A stretch of DNA of 64,000 nucleotides from positions 124,001-188,000 of the forward strand of contig NZ_JAHEAG010000011.1 of NCBI RefSeq assembly GCF_018596315.1, given 5' to 3'. This document shows positions 25,668-34,270 of this stretch, one piece after another (the first letter of the stretch is position 1; each line of letters begins with the position of its first letter). The translations under genes were made by a program, and so were the position numbers. This stretch comes from Bradyrhizobium sp. SRL28. GTDB lineage: Bacteria; Pseudomonadota; Alphaproteobacteria; Rhizobiales; Xanthobacteraceae. The notes beneath the pieces were generated by a model. That model had not been told where the DNA came from. It did no database searches and saw nothing but the letters and a program-made list of their open reading frames with translations.

Positions 25668-26450
25668 ATGTTGAAGGGCAAGGTAGCGATTGTCACCGGA
25701 TCGACCAGCGGCATCGGACTCGGGATCGCGAAGGAACTGGCGAAGGCCGGCGCCGACCTGGTGTTGAACGGTTTTGGCGATGCGGGCGAGATCGAACGGA
25801 TTCGCAGCGGCATCGAACGCGACCACGGCGTGCGTGTCGCCTATGACGGCGCCGACATGTCAAAGGGCGACGCGGTGCGCGAGTTGATTGCCAGGACAAT
25901 CGAGAAATTCGGACGCCTCGATATCCTCGTCAACAATGCCAGCATCCAGTTCACCGCGCCAGTGGATGAATTCCCGGCTGCTAAGTGGGATGCAATTCTC
26001 GGCATCAACCTGTCCGCGGCGTTCCACGGCATAGCAGCGGCGGTGCCCCAGATGAAAAAGCAGCGCTGGGGACGGATCGTCAACATTGCCTCCACCCACG
26101 GCCTCGTCGCGTCAACGCACAAGGCCGCCTATGTCGCGGCCAAGCACGGGCTGGTCGGCCTGACCAAGGTGGTTGGCCTGGAGACGGCCGGGAGCGGCGT
26201 CACCTGCAATGCCGTCTGTCCCGGTTGGGTGCGAACGCCTTTGGTCGAAAAGCAAATCAGCGACATCGCTGCACAACGCGGCATCAGTCAAAAGGAAGCC
26301 ACCGAGGAGCTGTTGTCCGAGAAACAACCGTCGCTGGAGTTTGCCTCGCCGGAGCAGCTTGGCGGCACCGTCGCGTTCCTGTGCTCCGCTGCGGCAGACC
26401 AGATCACGGGCACAGCGATCTCTGTCGATGGCGGCTGGACTGCGCAGTAG
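25668..26450 (+). CDS. bdhA: 3-hydroxybutyrate dehydrogenase
   Basis: 260 residues, classical SDR: cofactor motif TGSTSGIG at residues 8-15, NNAS near 90, catalytic Ser in NIASTHGL and YVAAKHG (Tyr-x-x-x-Lys) near residue 155. The C-terminal QPSLEFASPEQLGG...GGWTAQ is typical of D-3-hydroxybutyrate dehydrogenases, which interconvert 3-hydroxybutyrate and acetoacetate with NAD. AAAGGA precedes the start. Its product is the substrate of the decarboxylase two genes upstream. Confidence 0.92.
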   Translation: MLKGKVAIVTGSTSGIGLGIAKELAKAGADLVLNGFGDAGEIERIRSGIERDHGVRVAYDGADMSKGDAVRELIARTIEKFGRLDILVNNASIQFTAPVDEFPAAKWDAILGINLSAAFHGIAAAVPQMKKQRWGRIVNIASTHGLVASTHKAAYVAAKHGLVGLTKVVGLETAGSGVTCNAVCPGWVRTPLVEKQISDIAAQRGISQKEATEELLSEKQPSLEFASPEQLGGTVAFLCSAAADQITGTAISVDGGWTAQ

Positions 26451-26557
26451 GCAAGACGATGAGCATTCCCTCACATGACGAGAGAATCATGATCAGTATT
26501 GGCACTCGGCCCGGCCGTTCGGTAGACCGCTTGATGCCGAAGACGACAGCAGGCTGT

Positions 26558-27184
26558 CTACTTTTCCCGGCCAGGTCGAACACCGTTCAAAAAGACCGCT
26601 ACGGCCGAACGCACCGCTGCCCGCACTTCTTTGTCCGATGGTGCCGCGCGGAGCCCCAGAACGACCTGCAGATGAACGTTGTCGCGGATCATACCTACAA
26701 AATGCCCAGCCGCTCGCAAGCAGTCATCCATGCGAATGTCCCCCCGTTTATTGGCGGCTTCAAGGACCTCGGCAAGCCGGGACGTGGCCCGGCCGGGTCC
26801 TTGTTCGTAGAACGACTTCACAAGATCAGGAAAGCGATTGGCCTCGGTGACGGCAATTCGGTAAATGCCGATCAAGGTAGGCGACATGTAAACACCCATG
26901 AGATGCCGACCAAACGCTGTCAGCGTCGCCTCCAAGTCGTGGCCTTCCGTCTGCTCAACGACCAGTGTCGAAAGAACTCTGTCTGCGTTTTCTTTCACGA
27001 TGGCGGAGAACAGGCCCTGCTTGTTACCGAATTCAACGTAGATGTTGCGTTTCGACCCACCGGCGCGTTCGATGATCGCGTCGATGCTTGTCGCCGCGTA
27101 GCCTTGTTCGAAAAAGACCTCGGCAGCAGCTCGAAGCAGGGCTTCTCGGCGGCCGTTCGGGCGCCCTTTCTTAGCCTTAGCCAT
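26558..27184 (-). CDS. TetR-family repressor of the adjacent efflux pump
   Basis: 208 residues from ATG 27184, chosen for GGATGG upstream. The N-terminal HTH (ALLRAAAEVFFEQGYAATSIDAIIERAGGSKRNIYVEFGNKQGLF) is followed by an AefR-like C-terminal ligand domain (LGRHLMGVYMSPTLIGIYRIAVTEANRFPDLVKSFYEQGP). It is divergent from emrA-like and emrB-like genes across a 76-bp gap that holds two identical-arm operators. This is the usual layout for local autorepression and pump repression relieved by a drug-like ligand. Confidence 0.9.
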   Translation of the reverse strand: MAKAKKGRPNGRREALLRAAAEVFFEQGYAATSIDAIIERAGGSKRNIYVEFGNKQGLFSAIVKENADRVLSTLVVEQTEGHDLEATLTAFGRHLMGVYMSPTLIGIYRIAVTEANRFPDLVKSFYEQGPGRATSRLAEVLEAANKRGDIRMDDCLRAAGHFVGMIRDNVHLQVVLGLRAAPSDKEVRAAVRSAVAVFLNGVRPGREK

Positions 27185-27211
27185 TCGTCCATCCCGATCC
27201 ATCGCTTGACT

Positions 27212-27256
27212 GGTAACGCTCATTACCATAAACGTCAAATGGTAACACCCATTACC
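27212..27256. promoter_or_regulatory. Two TetR operators in the divergent efflux promoter
   Basis: Two copies of GGTAA-N6-TTACC, at 27212-27227 and 27241-27256, spaced 29 bp start to start. They lie between the divergent TetR and HlyD genes. The arms are perfectly symmetric in both. The second copy lies 10 bp before the HlyD start codon. They are most likely bound by the TetR protein encoded at 26558-27184. Confidence 0.75.
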
Positions 27257-27266
27257 GGAGGCCGTC

Positions 27267-28298
27267 ATGCGTCAGCATAACAAGAAGAAGGTGATCGGCT
27301 TGCTGCTGTGCCTTGGCGCGGTGGTGATCGTGGCCACGGGATGGAGGGCTCGTTCGAACGGCGAGACGTCGACCGACAACGCCTATGTCCGTGGGGACGT
27401 GACCTCACTCGCCCCAAAGGTTGCGGGCTACGTCACGACTGTCGAGGTTGGGGATAACCAGACCGTCCAGGCGGGTGACGTCCTGTTCCGGATCGACGAT
27501 CGGGACTACCGCGCAAAGCTTGCGCAAGCAGCGGCCAATGTCGAAGCTGCCCAGGCTCGCCTCACCAATGTCGATGCGGACATCCAGCTTCAGCACGCCC
27601 TGGTTCGACAGGCCGAAGCCCAGCGACGTTCGACCGTGGCCGAGAAGAATTTGGCGACCAAGGCCTCCGATCGCCGCCGCGAACTTATCCGCACCAGTGC
27701 CGTTAGCCAGGCCGCGGTCGATGAAAGCGACGCGGCGCTATCGCGAGCCGAGGCGGGCGTGTCGGCGGCGTCGGCAATGGTGGAGGCCCAGCAGCAGCGC
27801 ATTGCCGTCCTTGCCACCCAGCGCGAAGCCGCCGTTGCTGCCGTGGCGCAGACACAGGCGGCACGCGATCTTGCCCAGATCGATCTCGACAACACTGTAG
27901 TGCATGCGCCAGTCGACGGCGTCATCGGCAATCGCCAGGTCCGCGTCGGCCGGCTTGTCGCGCCGGGCGCGTCCTTGCTTGACATCGTTCCGGTCAAGAA
28001 CGTGTGGGTCGTGGCGAATTTCAAGGAAACCCAGATCGAACATATCCGGCCCGGTCAGCGCGTCCGCATCACGGTCGACGGCTACCCGAACGAGACAATT
28101 GAAGGTCTGGTGGACAGCTTCGCGCCCGGCAGCGGGTCTGCCTTCAGCTTGCTCCCCGCGGACAATGCGACAGGAAACTTCATTCGCGTCGTTCAACGCG
28201 TACCGGTGAAGATCCGGTTTGCCAGCAACCCACTGCCCGGCCGCCTCGTGCCCGGCCTGTCCGCGCGTGTCGCGGTTGACCGGAGAAGCGGTTCATGA
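27267..28298 (+). CDS. HlyD/EmrA-type efflux adaptor
   Basis: 343 residues. One N-terminal membrane helix (VIGLLLCLGAVVIVATGW) is followed by a biotinyl-lipoyl-like domain (VAGYVTTVEVGDNQTVQAGDVLFRID), a long alpha-hairpin coiled coil (about residues 75-200, with repeated A-Q-A/V-A heptads), the second lipoyl half (VHAPVDGVIGNRQVRVGRLV) and a beta-barrel. It links the inner-membrane MFS pump to an outer-membrane channel. Its stop overlaps the pump start (ATGA). It is controlled by the two GGTAA-TTACC operators just upstream. Confidence 0.93.
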   Translation: MRQHNKKKVIGLLLCLGAVVIVATGWRARSNGETSTDNAYVRGDVTSLAPKVAGYVTTVEVGDNQTVQAGDVLFRIDDRDYRAKLAQAAANVEAAQARLTNVDADIQLQHALVRQAEAQRRSTVAEKNLATKASDRRRELIRTSAVSQAAVDESDAALSRAEAGVSAASAMVEAQQQRIAVLATQREAAVAAVAQTQAARDLAQIDLDNTVVHAPVDGVIGNRQVRVGRLVAPGASLLDIVPVKNVWVVANFKETQIEHIRPGQRVRITVDGYPNETIEGLVDSFAPGSGSAFSLLPADNATGNFIRVVQRVPVKIRFASNPLPGRLVPGLSARVAVDRRSGS

Positions 28299-29902
28299 CC
28301 ATGGCCGTCGCCGACACGCCGAGCCGCGACAGATCTGCGGCAGGAGCCCTTCTCGTCGCAGCCATTGTGCTTGCGACGCTGACGGAGGCGATCGCAGGCA
28401 CGGTGTTGTCGCTCGGGCGCGGCTATATCATCGGCGACACCTATGCAACTCCCGATGAGGCCGCCTGGCTGGACATCGGATACACCGCTCTGAAACTGAT
28501 CGGGTTCATGACCGCCCCCTGGCTGATGACCCGCATCAATCCGCACAAACTGATCATCGGCTCAACGCTGGTCATGGGCGCGGCATGTGGCATTGCCGTC
28601 ATCACAGCCCGGCTGGATCTGTTGATAGCACTCCGCATCATACAGGGCTTCGCCGGAGGCACCTTGCTTATCAGCGGGCAGGCGATCATTTTTCTCGCCT
28701 ATCCGCGCGCCCACCAACCGATCCTTCAAGCCCTGTTCGCGATGGGATCGGTCGTCGCTCCCGGGACCATCGCCCCGGCGCTCCAGGGATGGTTGCTCGA
28801 CAGCCAGTCCTGGACATGGATTTTCGTCAGCGTCGTTCCGGTGGCCCTGGCAGCGGCCGGCCTCCTGTTGATCGCGGACGCCCCGAAGCCCGCTGCGGCC
28901 GTGCGCCGTCCGTTTGATTGGATCGGCTTCTCGCTGATGTCAGTCACATTTCTCTGCTTCACCTATGTCCTCAACCAGGGCAACCGATGGCGCTGGTTCG
29001 AGGAACCTCGCATCCTGTGGCTGACGGTGCTGGGCGCCGCCGCCCTGCTGCTGTTTCTCGGCCACCAGGTGATCGCCAAAGGCCGGGGCCTGCTCGATTT
29101 CACCTTGTTCAGGACGGAAGATTTTTCCTTCGCCTTCATTGTCAGCTTTGTCGCCGGCGCTGCACTGTTCGGAAGCGCATTCCTGATCCCGTCGTTTGCC
29201 GTCTCCGTTCTCGCGTTCAGGCCTACCGACGCCGGCCTGCTCTTGTTGCCAAGCGGCGCATTTTTCATCGGCACGCTCCTCATAGCCGCCTTTCTCTTCC
29301 AGGCCCGCCGCGTTCCTCCGGTGGCTACAGTGCCCTTTGGGATCCTGCTGATTATGATTGCGATGTGGATGCTGTCCGGTTCGACCAGCGAAAGCGGCGC
29401 GCACGACATGATGGCCGCCATCCTGTTGCGCGGCCTGGGCCTTGGCTTCCTGTTTCTGTCCATCACGCTCATCGCTTTCAGCAATCTCAATGACCACAAA
29501 CGTGCGTCCGGCATCGGTCTCTTCAATGCGGGTCGCCAGCTTGGTGGTCTGATGGGGGTCGCCGGACTGCAGACACTGATCGACCATAACGTCGCCCGCA
29601 ATGTTGCGGTGCTCGGCGCCAGCGTCACCGCGGGTGTTCCTGCGGTGAGCGAGCGCCTGACGGCGATGACATCCATGCTCGCGGCGCGAGGAATGGACGC
29701 CGTGGCCGCCAGCCGGGCTGCCACGAGCCTGCTGGGAAGAGCCGTCACTGGTCAGTCCACCGTGATCGCCTTCGACACCGCGTTCAATGCAGTCGCCCTG
29801 CTCTTTGTGATCGCCGCGCCTGTGCTGGTGACCATCAAGATTGGATTCCACCGATACGCGAAAGCGCACGCGGCGCAGTCATCCCGAAGCGAGGAGCCGT
29901 AA
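28295..29902 (+). CDS. DHA2 (EmrB-type) MFS drug transporter
   Basis: 535 residues with 14 predicted membrane helices, the DHA2 layout of EmrB/QacA. The N-terminal half contains GRGYIIGDTYATPDEAAWLDIGY, matching the motif region of DHA2 helix 1-2, and RIIQGFAGGTLLISGQA, the motif C-like stretch. It is an inner-membrane proton antiporter paired with the HlyD protein encoded upstream, with a 4-bp overlap. The next gene, a second TetR, starts at 29904, so all are probably one operon. Confidence 0.93.
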   Translation: MTMAVADTPSRDRSAAGALLVAAIVLATLTEAIAGTVLSLGRGYIIGDTYATPDEAAWLDIGYTALKLIGFMTAPWLMTRINPHKLIIGSTLVMGAACGIAVITARLDLLIALRIIQGFAGGTLLISGQAIIFLAYPRAHQPILQALFAMGSVVAPGTIAPALQGWLLDSQSWTWIFVSVVPVALAAAGLLLIADAPKPAAAVRRPFDWIGFSLMSVTFLCFTYVLNQGNRWRWFEEPRILWLTVLGAAALLLFLGHQVIAKGRGLLDFTLFRTEDFSFAFIVSFVAGAALFGSAFLIPSFAVSVLAFRPTDAGLLLLPSGAFFIGTLLIAAFLFQARRVPPVATVPFGILLIMIAMWMLSGSTSESGAHDMMAAILLRGLGLGFLFLSITLIAFSNLNDHKRASGIGLFNAGRQLGGLMGVAGLQTLIDHNVARNVAVLGASVTAGVPAVSERLTAMTSMLAARGMDAVAASRAATSLLGRAVTGQSTVIAFDTAFNAVALLFVIAAPVLVTIKIGFHRYAKAHAAQSSRSEEP

Positions 29903-29903
29903 C

Positions 29904-30566
29904 ATGAGACGTCCCACGTCCGCTCGAGCGGACAATGCTGACTCGAGGCCGGACATTCGCTCCGACATCCTGTCGGCGATCAGCGAGGCCCTTGCTGATC
30001 CGAGCGATGCACCCGCTGGCCTCAACAGTATTTTTCATCGGAGCGGATATTCGGAAGAAGATATCTGGTCGACATTCAAAAGTGTCGACGATCTCGTCGT
30101 CGCGCTTGCCGAACACGAAGCCTTTTTCATATCGCAGCCATTGGTGAGGAGGGTGCGCCCCCATACCCTTGACGATGTACGCGATACCCTTGTCGCCTTC
30201 GGCCTCGTTGCCTCGCGAGAATATTCGACCACCCTGGTCGGGTTCATCCGGATGATGATGGCCGAAGTTGCGCGCAACCCTTCTCTCAAGAAGCGGGTCT
30301 ACGAGGCAGGGTCGGAGATCGTCACACGGAGGCTGCGGGAGTTTCTGTCGGACACCAATGAAAGAGGGATCCTGTCGATATCGGACGCGCAGGTATGCGC
30401 TGAGCAATTGATGGGACTGCTGAGGGAGCCACTCTACCAGGCACTGATGCTGAATCCCGTGACGAGCCAGAACGGGACAACCGCCGACCGCGTCAAGGCC
30501 GGCGTTGAAAGGTTCCTGCATGGATGTGCAAGCGCGAGGAGCGCCAGATATGAACGCGCCATATGA
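29904..30566 (+). CDS. TetR-family regulator with atypical N-terminus
   Basis: 220 residues from ATG 29904, 1 bp after the pump stop codon. The TetR helix-turn-helix is divergent but recognisable (ILSAISEALADPSDAPAGLNSIFHRSGYSEEDIWSTFKSVDDLVVALAEHE). The C-terminal domain is of the AefR-like type, as in the first TetR (STTLVGFIRMMMAEVARNPSLKKRVYEAGSEIV). The position inside the pump operon suggests a second regulator of the same system. Its end overlaps the next gene by 17 bp. Confidence 0.75.
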   Translation: MRRPTSARADNADSRPDIRSDILSAISEALADPSDAPAGLNSIFHRSGYSEEDIWSTFKSVDDLVVALAEHEAFFISQPLVRRVRPHTLDDVRDTLVAFGLVASREYSTTLVGFIRMMMAEVARNPSLKKRVYEAGSEIVTRRLREFLSDTNERGILSISDAQVCAEQLMGLLREPLYQALMLNPVTSQNGTTADRVKAGVERFLHGCASARSARYERAI

Positions 30567-31572
30567 TACTGTCCGTGCGAGCCAGTCCTGGCTGGCGCGT
30601 AGCAGCGACAGCTCATCAAGTCTGAAGGTCGTCGACGATGTCCCGTCGGATCTGGCCAACTGCGCCGACGAGCATGGATCGCTGGTGACGGTCGAGCCCG
30701 TCGACTGGATCATTTGCTTCGTCCCCGGCCTGAAACGGCAATGGTGGCATCGGTTCGTCCATCACAAGCATAAGCACGTCTTTGCCATGCGGCCGACGAA
30801 CACCGGGAGTTGGCTGCTCGTGGAGCCTTGGTGGACGCGTATGATGGTGACGATCTTGCCGCCGGCCGATGCCGTCAAATTTCTGCGGTGGGGCGGGACG
30901 GGCGATATCCTTCGTGTCCGCGAGGCGGTCCCAGGTAAAGCGAGCCAGATTCGCGGTTGGTCAAATTGCGCGGTTCTGACGGCGTTTGTGCTTGGGCGGC
31001 CGAGCTGGACATGGACGCCGCACGGTCTCTACCGCGAACTGCTCCGCGAGAAGACAACGCGGCGCGAGAACGTAGAGCAGCTTCTGGTCGACCAGTTCGC
31101 CAAGGTCGTCAGTCAATATTCCTCCAATGCACTGAGTGTCAGTGCCGACCAGCTTTCCCTGCCGCTCAGGGAATTGCTCATCATCATTGGACGCAATCTT
31201 CTCGAGACGATGATGACACCGGCCTTGCTGGAGGTTTGTTACACAGCCATCCTCGAAGCGGACCACTACCCGGATGCGACACGGGTCTACGCGCAGCATG
31301 GCCCAAAGCGGGCCATCGCGGTCCTTACAAAAATTCTCGCAAGAGCGAAGCAGACGGGTGAAGTCGACCTCGCGGATTGCGAAGCCGGCGCCCGCCAGTT
31401 TCTCGGAATGCTCTACGGAAACATTCATCTGGAAGCTGTGCTTCAGCTTGGCGCGATACCAACGCTTTCCGAAATTGATTTGCGCGCCCGCACCGCGGTG
31501 AAAGTCTTTCTCGACGGCGTTGCGCCTAACGAGACACCAATCCTCGCGCGTAAAAGGCTTTCGCCCGCGTGA
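30550..31572 (+). CDS. Fusion of cysteine-enzyme-like domain with a TetR C-terminal domain
   Basis: 340 residues from ATG 30550, chosen for GAGGAG 8 bases upstream. Residues 175-335 are an AefR-like TetR ligand-binding/dimerisation domain (MTPALLEVCYTAILEADHYPDATRVYAQHGPKRAI...QFLGMLYGNIHLEAVLQL). No helix-turn-helix precedes it. Instead residues 45-170 form another domain with His76 (HVFAMRP), Glu92 (LLVEPWW) and Cys140 (GWSNCAVLTAFVLG), an order seen in permuted papain-like or LRAT-type enzymes. The family call of that half is tentative. The gene overlaps the second TetR gene, so the two are co-translated. It may modulate the TetR proteins by heterodimer formation (inference). Confidence 0.7.
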   Translation: MNAPYDTVRASQSWLARSSDSSSSLKVVDDVPSDLANCADEHGSLVTVEPVDWIICFVPGLKRQWWHRFVHHKHKHVFAMRPTNTGSWLLVEPWWTRMMVTILPPADAVKFLRWGGTGDILRVREAVPGKASQIRGWSNCAVLTAFVLGRPSWTWTPHGLYRELLREKTTRRENVEQLLVDQFAKVVSQYSSNALSVSADQLSLPLRELLIIIGRNLLETMMTPALLEVCYTAILEADHYPDATRVYAQHGPKRAIAVLTKILARAKQTGEVDLADCEAGARQFLGMLYGNIHLEAVLQLGAIPTLSEIDLRARTAVKVFLDGVAPNETPILARKRLSPA

Positions 31573-31686
31573 AGATCAAGGCGATAGGTGTGCTTCGCAA
31601 CACGGCGCGAACGATCCTAAGACATTTTGGAACTCTTACGATCAATCGCCGTTTGAAGTCGCAAACACGTACCAAGCGAGGCTGCG

Positions 31687-31920
31687 ATGACGAGACCCAC
31701 GATCTTACTTGGCGCTGTTGCCTTATTATTCCTATCCGCGTTTGCCAGCCCGGTGTCGGCGCAGCACGTAATCACTAATCCGGGCAAGTGCGCCCAGTTC
31801 TATCCGAACGCAAATTGCCAGAACTACGGGCGCGGAAACCCCTACTCGAGCTATGGCTGGCAGCGAGCGGGACATCGTCACTACTGGGGCCATCGTCATC
31901 ACCGCCGCCATTGGCGCTGA
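31687..31920 (+). CDS. Small secreted His/Tyr-rich protein
   Basis: 77 residues. A signal peptide (MTRPTILLGAVALLFLSAFASPVSAQ) is followed by a short mature part with two cysteines (GKCAQFYPNANCQNYG) and a histidine/arginine-rich tail (HRHYWGHRHHRRHWR). The tail could bind metal ions. The family is a common short exported type in Bradyrhizobium; function unknown. Confidence 0.7.
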   Translation: MTRPTILLGAVALLFLSAFASPVSAQHVITNPGKCAQFYPNANCQNYGRGNPYSSYGWQRAGHRHYWGHRHHRRHWR

Positions 31921-32377
31921 CGCCAGCCAGCGGGACGAGCCTATCTAGACTCCATTGGCGTGAATTCAGAAAAGTCGACGCGAGCATTTGGTCGACCTCG
32001 CAATCAGGTATGGCGGCGTGCTGTCGTCAGGCGCACTAGGCCGCACTCGACGAGAGTACCCACGCGGCAGCGCCGCACATGCAAAAAAACCAAACGATCG
32101 AAATCCAGAACACCAAGTCGTCCTGCTCCATCACGGGCCTATGAATTGGGAATTGGAGCGCGTCGCCAACTCGGACGCGCGGGCCCGAATGCGTTAGTCC
32201 AAAGCGCAAGAACAAGTCTTGTTATTCAAGGCCAGAAAATTGGCATTCCGCGCCACCCGGCGCGCAACAGCGACCCAGTCCGGTATCGTGATACACGCCA
32301 AGCGGCCTTGAACTGAACGACGAGAATGTCAGCGGTTATCGACAACCGCCGGAGCGTGACCCGTGAGTCAAGTCGGT
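31921..32377. other. Intergenic region
   Basis: 457 bp between a secreted protein and a convergent gene. The frames in it are short and basic, with no signal peptide or family resemblance. I see no terminator hairpin with a U-run either. Confidence 0.35.
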
Positions 32378-32887
32378 TCAGTTACGCGATTGAGCTATGC
32401 TTCCGGCGCTCTCACGCCCGTTGCCGGCGACCTGTGGCAAGGCAAGGGTGAAAGCGTCAACCAGCCGACGTCGCCAGGGTTGCGTTAGCATCGATAGCTT
32501 CCCTTCGAGCAGAGCCGCCCTTTCCCGGGCGCCCGCGCTTTCTGAGGCGGCCTTGAGCAATTCGGCCAAGAGCTTGTTCGTGCGTTCGCATTCTCTCTCA
32601 AAGTCGCCCCGATGGCCGTTGGCAACAGCCTTCATCTCGAGCAGTTCGGCCTGCAAGGACTCAATCTTTTGCTTCAGGGCGGTGACCACATGGTGACCGC
32701 CCTGTGCTTGCGGCGGGCGGGAGATTGGGGAGTGGCTGATTTCGGCGAGGTCGACGTGCACAAGCGTCTTGCCGTCGTTGGAGGGGGAACGGGGCAATCT
32801 ATGTCGCTTTACGAGAGCCCGGGCTGCCTCCGGGGAAATTTTGAGCCTGTCGCCCAGTTCGGCGTACGTCAGCATCTCGACGGGCAT
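32378..32887 (-). CDS. HTH plus coiled-coil protein
   Basis: 169 residues. Residues 1-40 resemble an excisionase/MerR-like helix-turn-helix (LTYAELGDRLKISPEAARALVKRHRLPRSPSNDGK). A long helix of about 80 residues (LKQKIESLQAELLEMKAVANGHR...KLLAELLKAASESAGARERAALLEGKL) should form a coiled coil. This architecture is frequent in Bradyrhizobium proteins of unknown role; DNA binding is inferred from the HTH pattern. Confidence 0.7.
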   Translation of the reverse strand: MPVEMLTYAELGDRLKISPEAARALVKRHRLPRSPSNDGKTLVHVDLAEISHSPISRPPQAQGGHHVVTALKQKIESLQAELLEMKAVANGHRGDFERECERTNKLLAELLKAASESAGARERAALLEGKLSMLTQPWRRRLVDAFTLALPQVAGNGRESAGSIAQSRN

Positions 32888-33060
32888 GATATTCGCTCCC
32901 GTTTAGCCGGACGATCACCACCCGGACACAGCAAATGTGTACCGATTTATAGTTAAGCGTTGGTTTACTGTGAGTGGGCGCCCTGTCGTTTCCCCAAGCG
33001 CGGGTGACCGCCTCGTGCCGGTGCCCTTCCCGGCAACGATCCGCATTCAACCAAATCAAC

Positions 33061-33165
33061 CTATCCTCTGCGACGGCGCATCCCGAGCAGGTCGAGGCCC
33101 CAGAAGGCAATGAGGATCAGGGCGCACGTGCTTACGCCCAGCAACAATACGATTGCTTCCAGCAT
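33061..33165 (-). CDS. 34-residue membrane protein
   Basis: ATG 33163-33165 with GGAG upstream; TAG at 33061-33063. One membrane helix (VLLLGVSTCALILIAFWGLDLL) is followed by a basic end (RRRRG). By the positive-inside rule the C-terminus is cytoplasmic. The family is unknown. Confidence 0.5.
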   Translation of the reverse strand: MLEAIVLLLGVSTCALILIAFWGLDLLGMRRRRG

Positions 33166-33331
33166 GATCGAATCACTCCGCTGGTGTCACAAAAAGCATG
33201 CACTCCGGCCGCGAAATTGTCATCATTCAGTTGCGGCAGAAGTGCGGACGAAACCATTTTCTGGAGCCGACGAAAACATCCTGAAACAAAGGACTGCGTA
33301 GCTGGTTGTTAACAAAACAGGGACAGCCAGC

Positions 33332-33415
33332 ATGCAATTCATCTTCGATCTCATATGGAACCAGTCACGCAGCAGATTCCTCGCTACAATCCAGGAGCGG
33401 GAGGCCGGCCAATGA
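33332..33415 (+). CDS. 27-residue peptide coupled to the next small gene
   Basis: ATG 33332, TGA 33413-33415, preceded by AGGGA. The peptide is amphipathic (MQFIFDLIWNQSRSRFLATI...). Its stop overlaps the ATG of the following 28-residue membrane peptide (ATGA), so the pair looks translationally coupled. The assignment rests on this arrangement. Confidence 0.4.
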   Translation: MQFIFDLIWNQSRSRFLATIQEREAGQ

Positions 33416-33498
33416 TTGAGCTTTCAGCAGGTATCCTCGCCCTGGTCAGCGTGGGCATCTTCGCCGCCCATGCGCTGGATGCCTACCGCACCGGCTAG
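33412..33498 (+). CDS. 28-residue membrane peptide
   Basis: ATG 33412, TAG 33496-33498. One hydrophobic helix (MIELSAGILALVSVGIFAAHAL) is followed by a short polar tail. It starts inside the stop codon of the 27-residue ORF and also has CAGGAG about 20 bases upstream. Tiny proteins with this sequence character are common in Bradyrhizobium genomes. Function unknown. Confidence 0.5.
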   Translation: MIELSAGILALVSVGIFAAHALDAYRTG

Positions 33499-33557
33499 GC
33501 TCGCAGCGGAGACCGCATCAGGACCAAACCCTTGCCTCGAGGGCCGCAGGCGCTGCC

Positions 33558-33791
33558 TCAGTGGCGTTTCTCAGACGCGGGCGGTCTGCTGTCGCCCCCT
33601 GTCCAATTGAAATCCGTGGATTCCGGATCGATGGCCCGCGAGCGCGCTTTTAGTGGGAGTCCCAGCTGGTGAGCCTTGAAGGCCACCCCACCCACGGTTC
33701 GATCCATCTTTTCGGCAATCGCTTGAACTGAGTACTTTTGAGCGAGAGTCTTGAGGTCGCTGATATCCTCGGCACTCCAGCGTTTGGCCAT
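33558..33791 (-). CDS. Small SANT/Myb-like DNA-binding protein
   Basis: 77 residues, MAKRWSAEDISDLKTLAQKYSVQAIAEKMDRTVGG..., the same type as 4959-5186. The W-x-x-E-x-x-x-L helix is followed by a GcrA/SANT-like helix-turn-helix (QAIAEKMDRTVGGVAFKAHQLGL) that resembles GcrA-type recognition. The C-terminus is polar and disordered. It is probably a DNA-binding protein; no target is known. Confidence 0.65.
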   Translation of the reverse strand: MAKRWSAEDISDLKTLAQKYSVQAIAEKMDRTVGGVAFKAHQLGLPLKARSRAIDPESTDFNWTGGDSRPPASEKRH

Positions 33792-34075
33792 GTCTATCGC
33801 TCTCCCTGCTCCCAGGCTTAAATCGGGATGAAGTGGAAAGTTCCCTTCGAACGCCCCCGAACAAATTAACCATAATTATGTCGATTGCCCCCGGTTCCCT
33901 TGCCTGAAATTATGGGCCTGATTAAATGGCTCTATTAACTTAATAAAACGCGCCGGGACGTTTGCGGGCAAGAAAATAATCCGCCAGAAACGATCGTCGC
34001 AAGCCCGATCAGGAGACCATCGCCTTCCGGAGGGTCCTTTTTGGCGGTGGCTTCCAAATCTTGGAGCGATGCCTA
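33792..34075. other. Intergenic, AT-rich
   Basis: 284 bp with markedly lower GC than the rest of the window, including AATTAACCATAATTATG and TAACTTAATAAAACG. It probably carries the promoter of the gene at 33558. No gene seen. Confidence 0.35.
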
Positions 34076-34270
34076 ATGCATACGCGATCCAAAAGATATC
34101 TCCGGCGTCAGCGCGCACGGTTGAGGGCGCAACGTCGCGCGTCATTGAAGCCCTTCCAGTGTGAGGATCGCTTGGCCCAACAGATTGCCGTCGGCATGAA
34201 AAAACGTTGGCCCGAGATGTCAGGCTATTCGCGCGCCCACGACCCGGGCTCGAACCGCGCCCTGCCCTGA
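34076..34270 (+). CDS. Possible 64-residue basic protein
   Basis: From ATG 34076 the frame encodes a strongly basic peptide (SKRYLRRQRARLRAQRR) followed by a more ordinary part (DRLAQQIAVGMKKRWPEM). A GGAG lies upstream. It could be a small nucleic-acid-binding protein, but a random frame is not excluded. The stretch from 34271 to 34523 holds nothing recognisable. Confidence 0.3.
   Translation: MHTRSKRYLRRQRARLRAQRRASLKPFQCEDRLAQQIAVGMKKRWPEMSGYSRAHDPGSNRALP

Noticed and set aside
25985..27280. 431-codon open frame on the + strand
   Set aside because: Runs across the bdhA 3' end and antisense through the TetR gene; no coherent protein.
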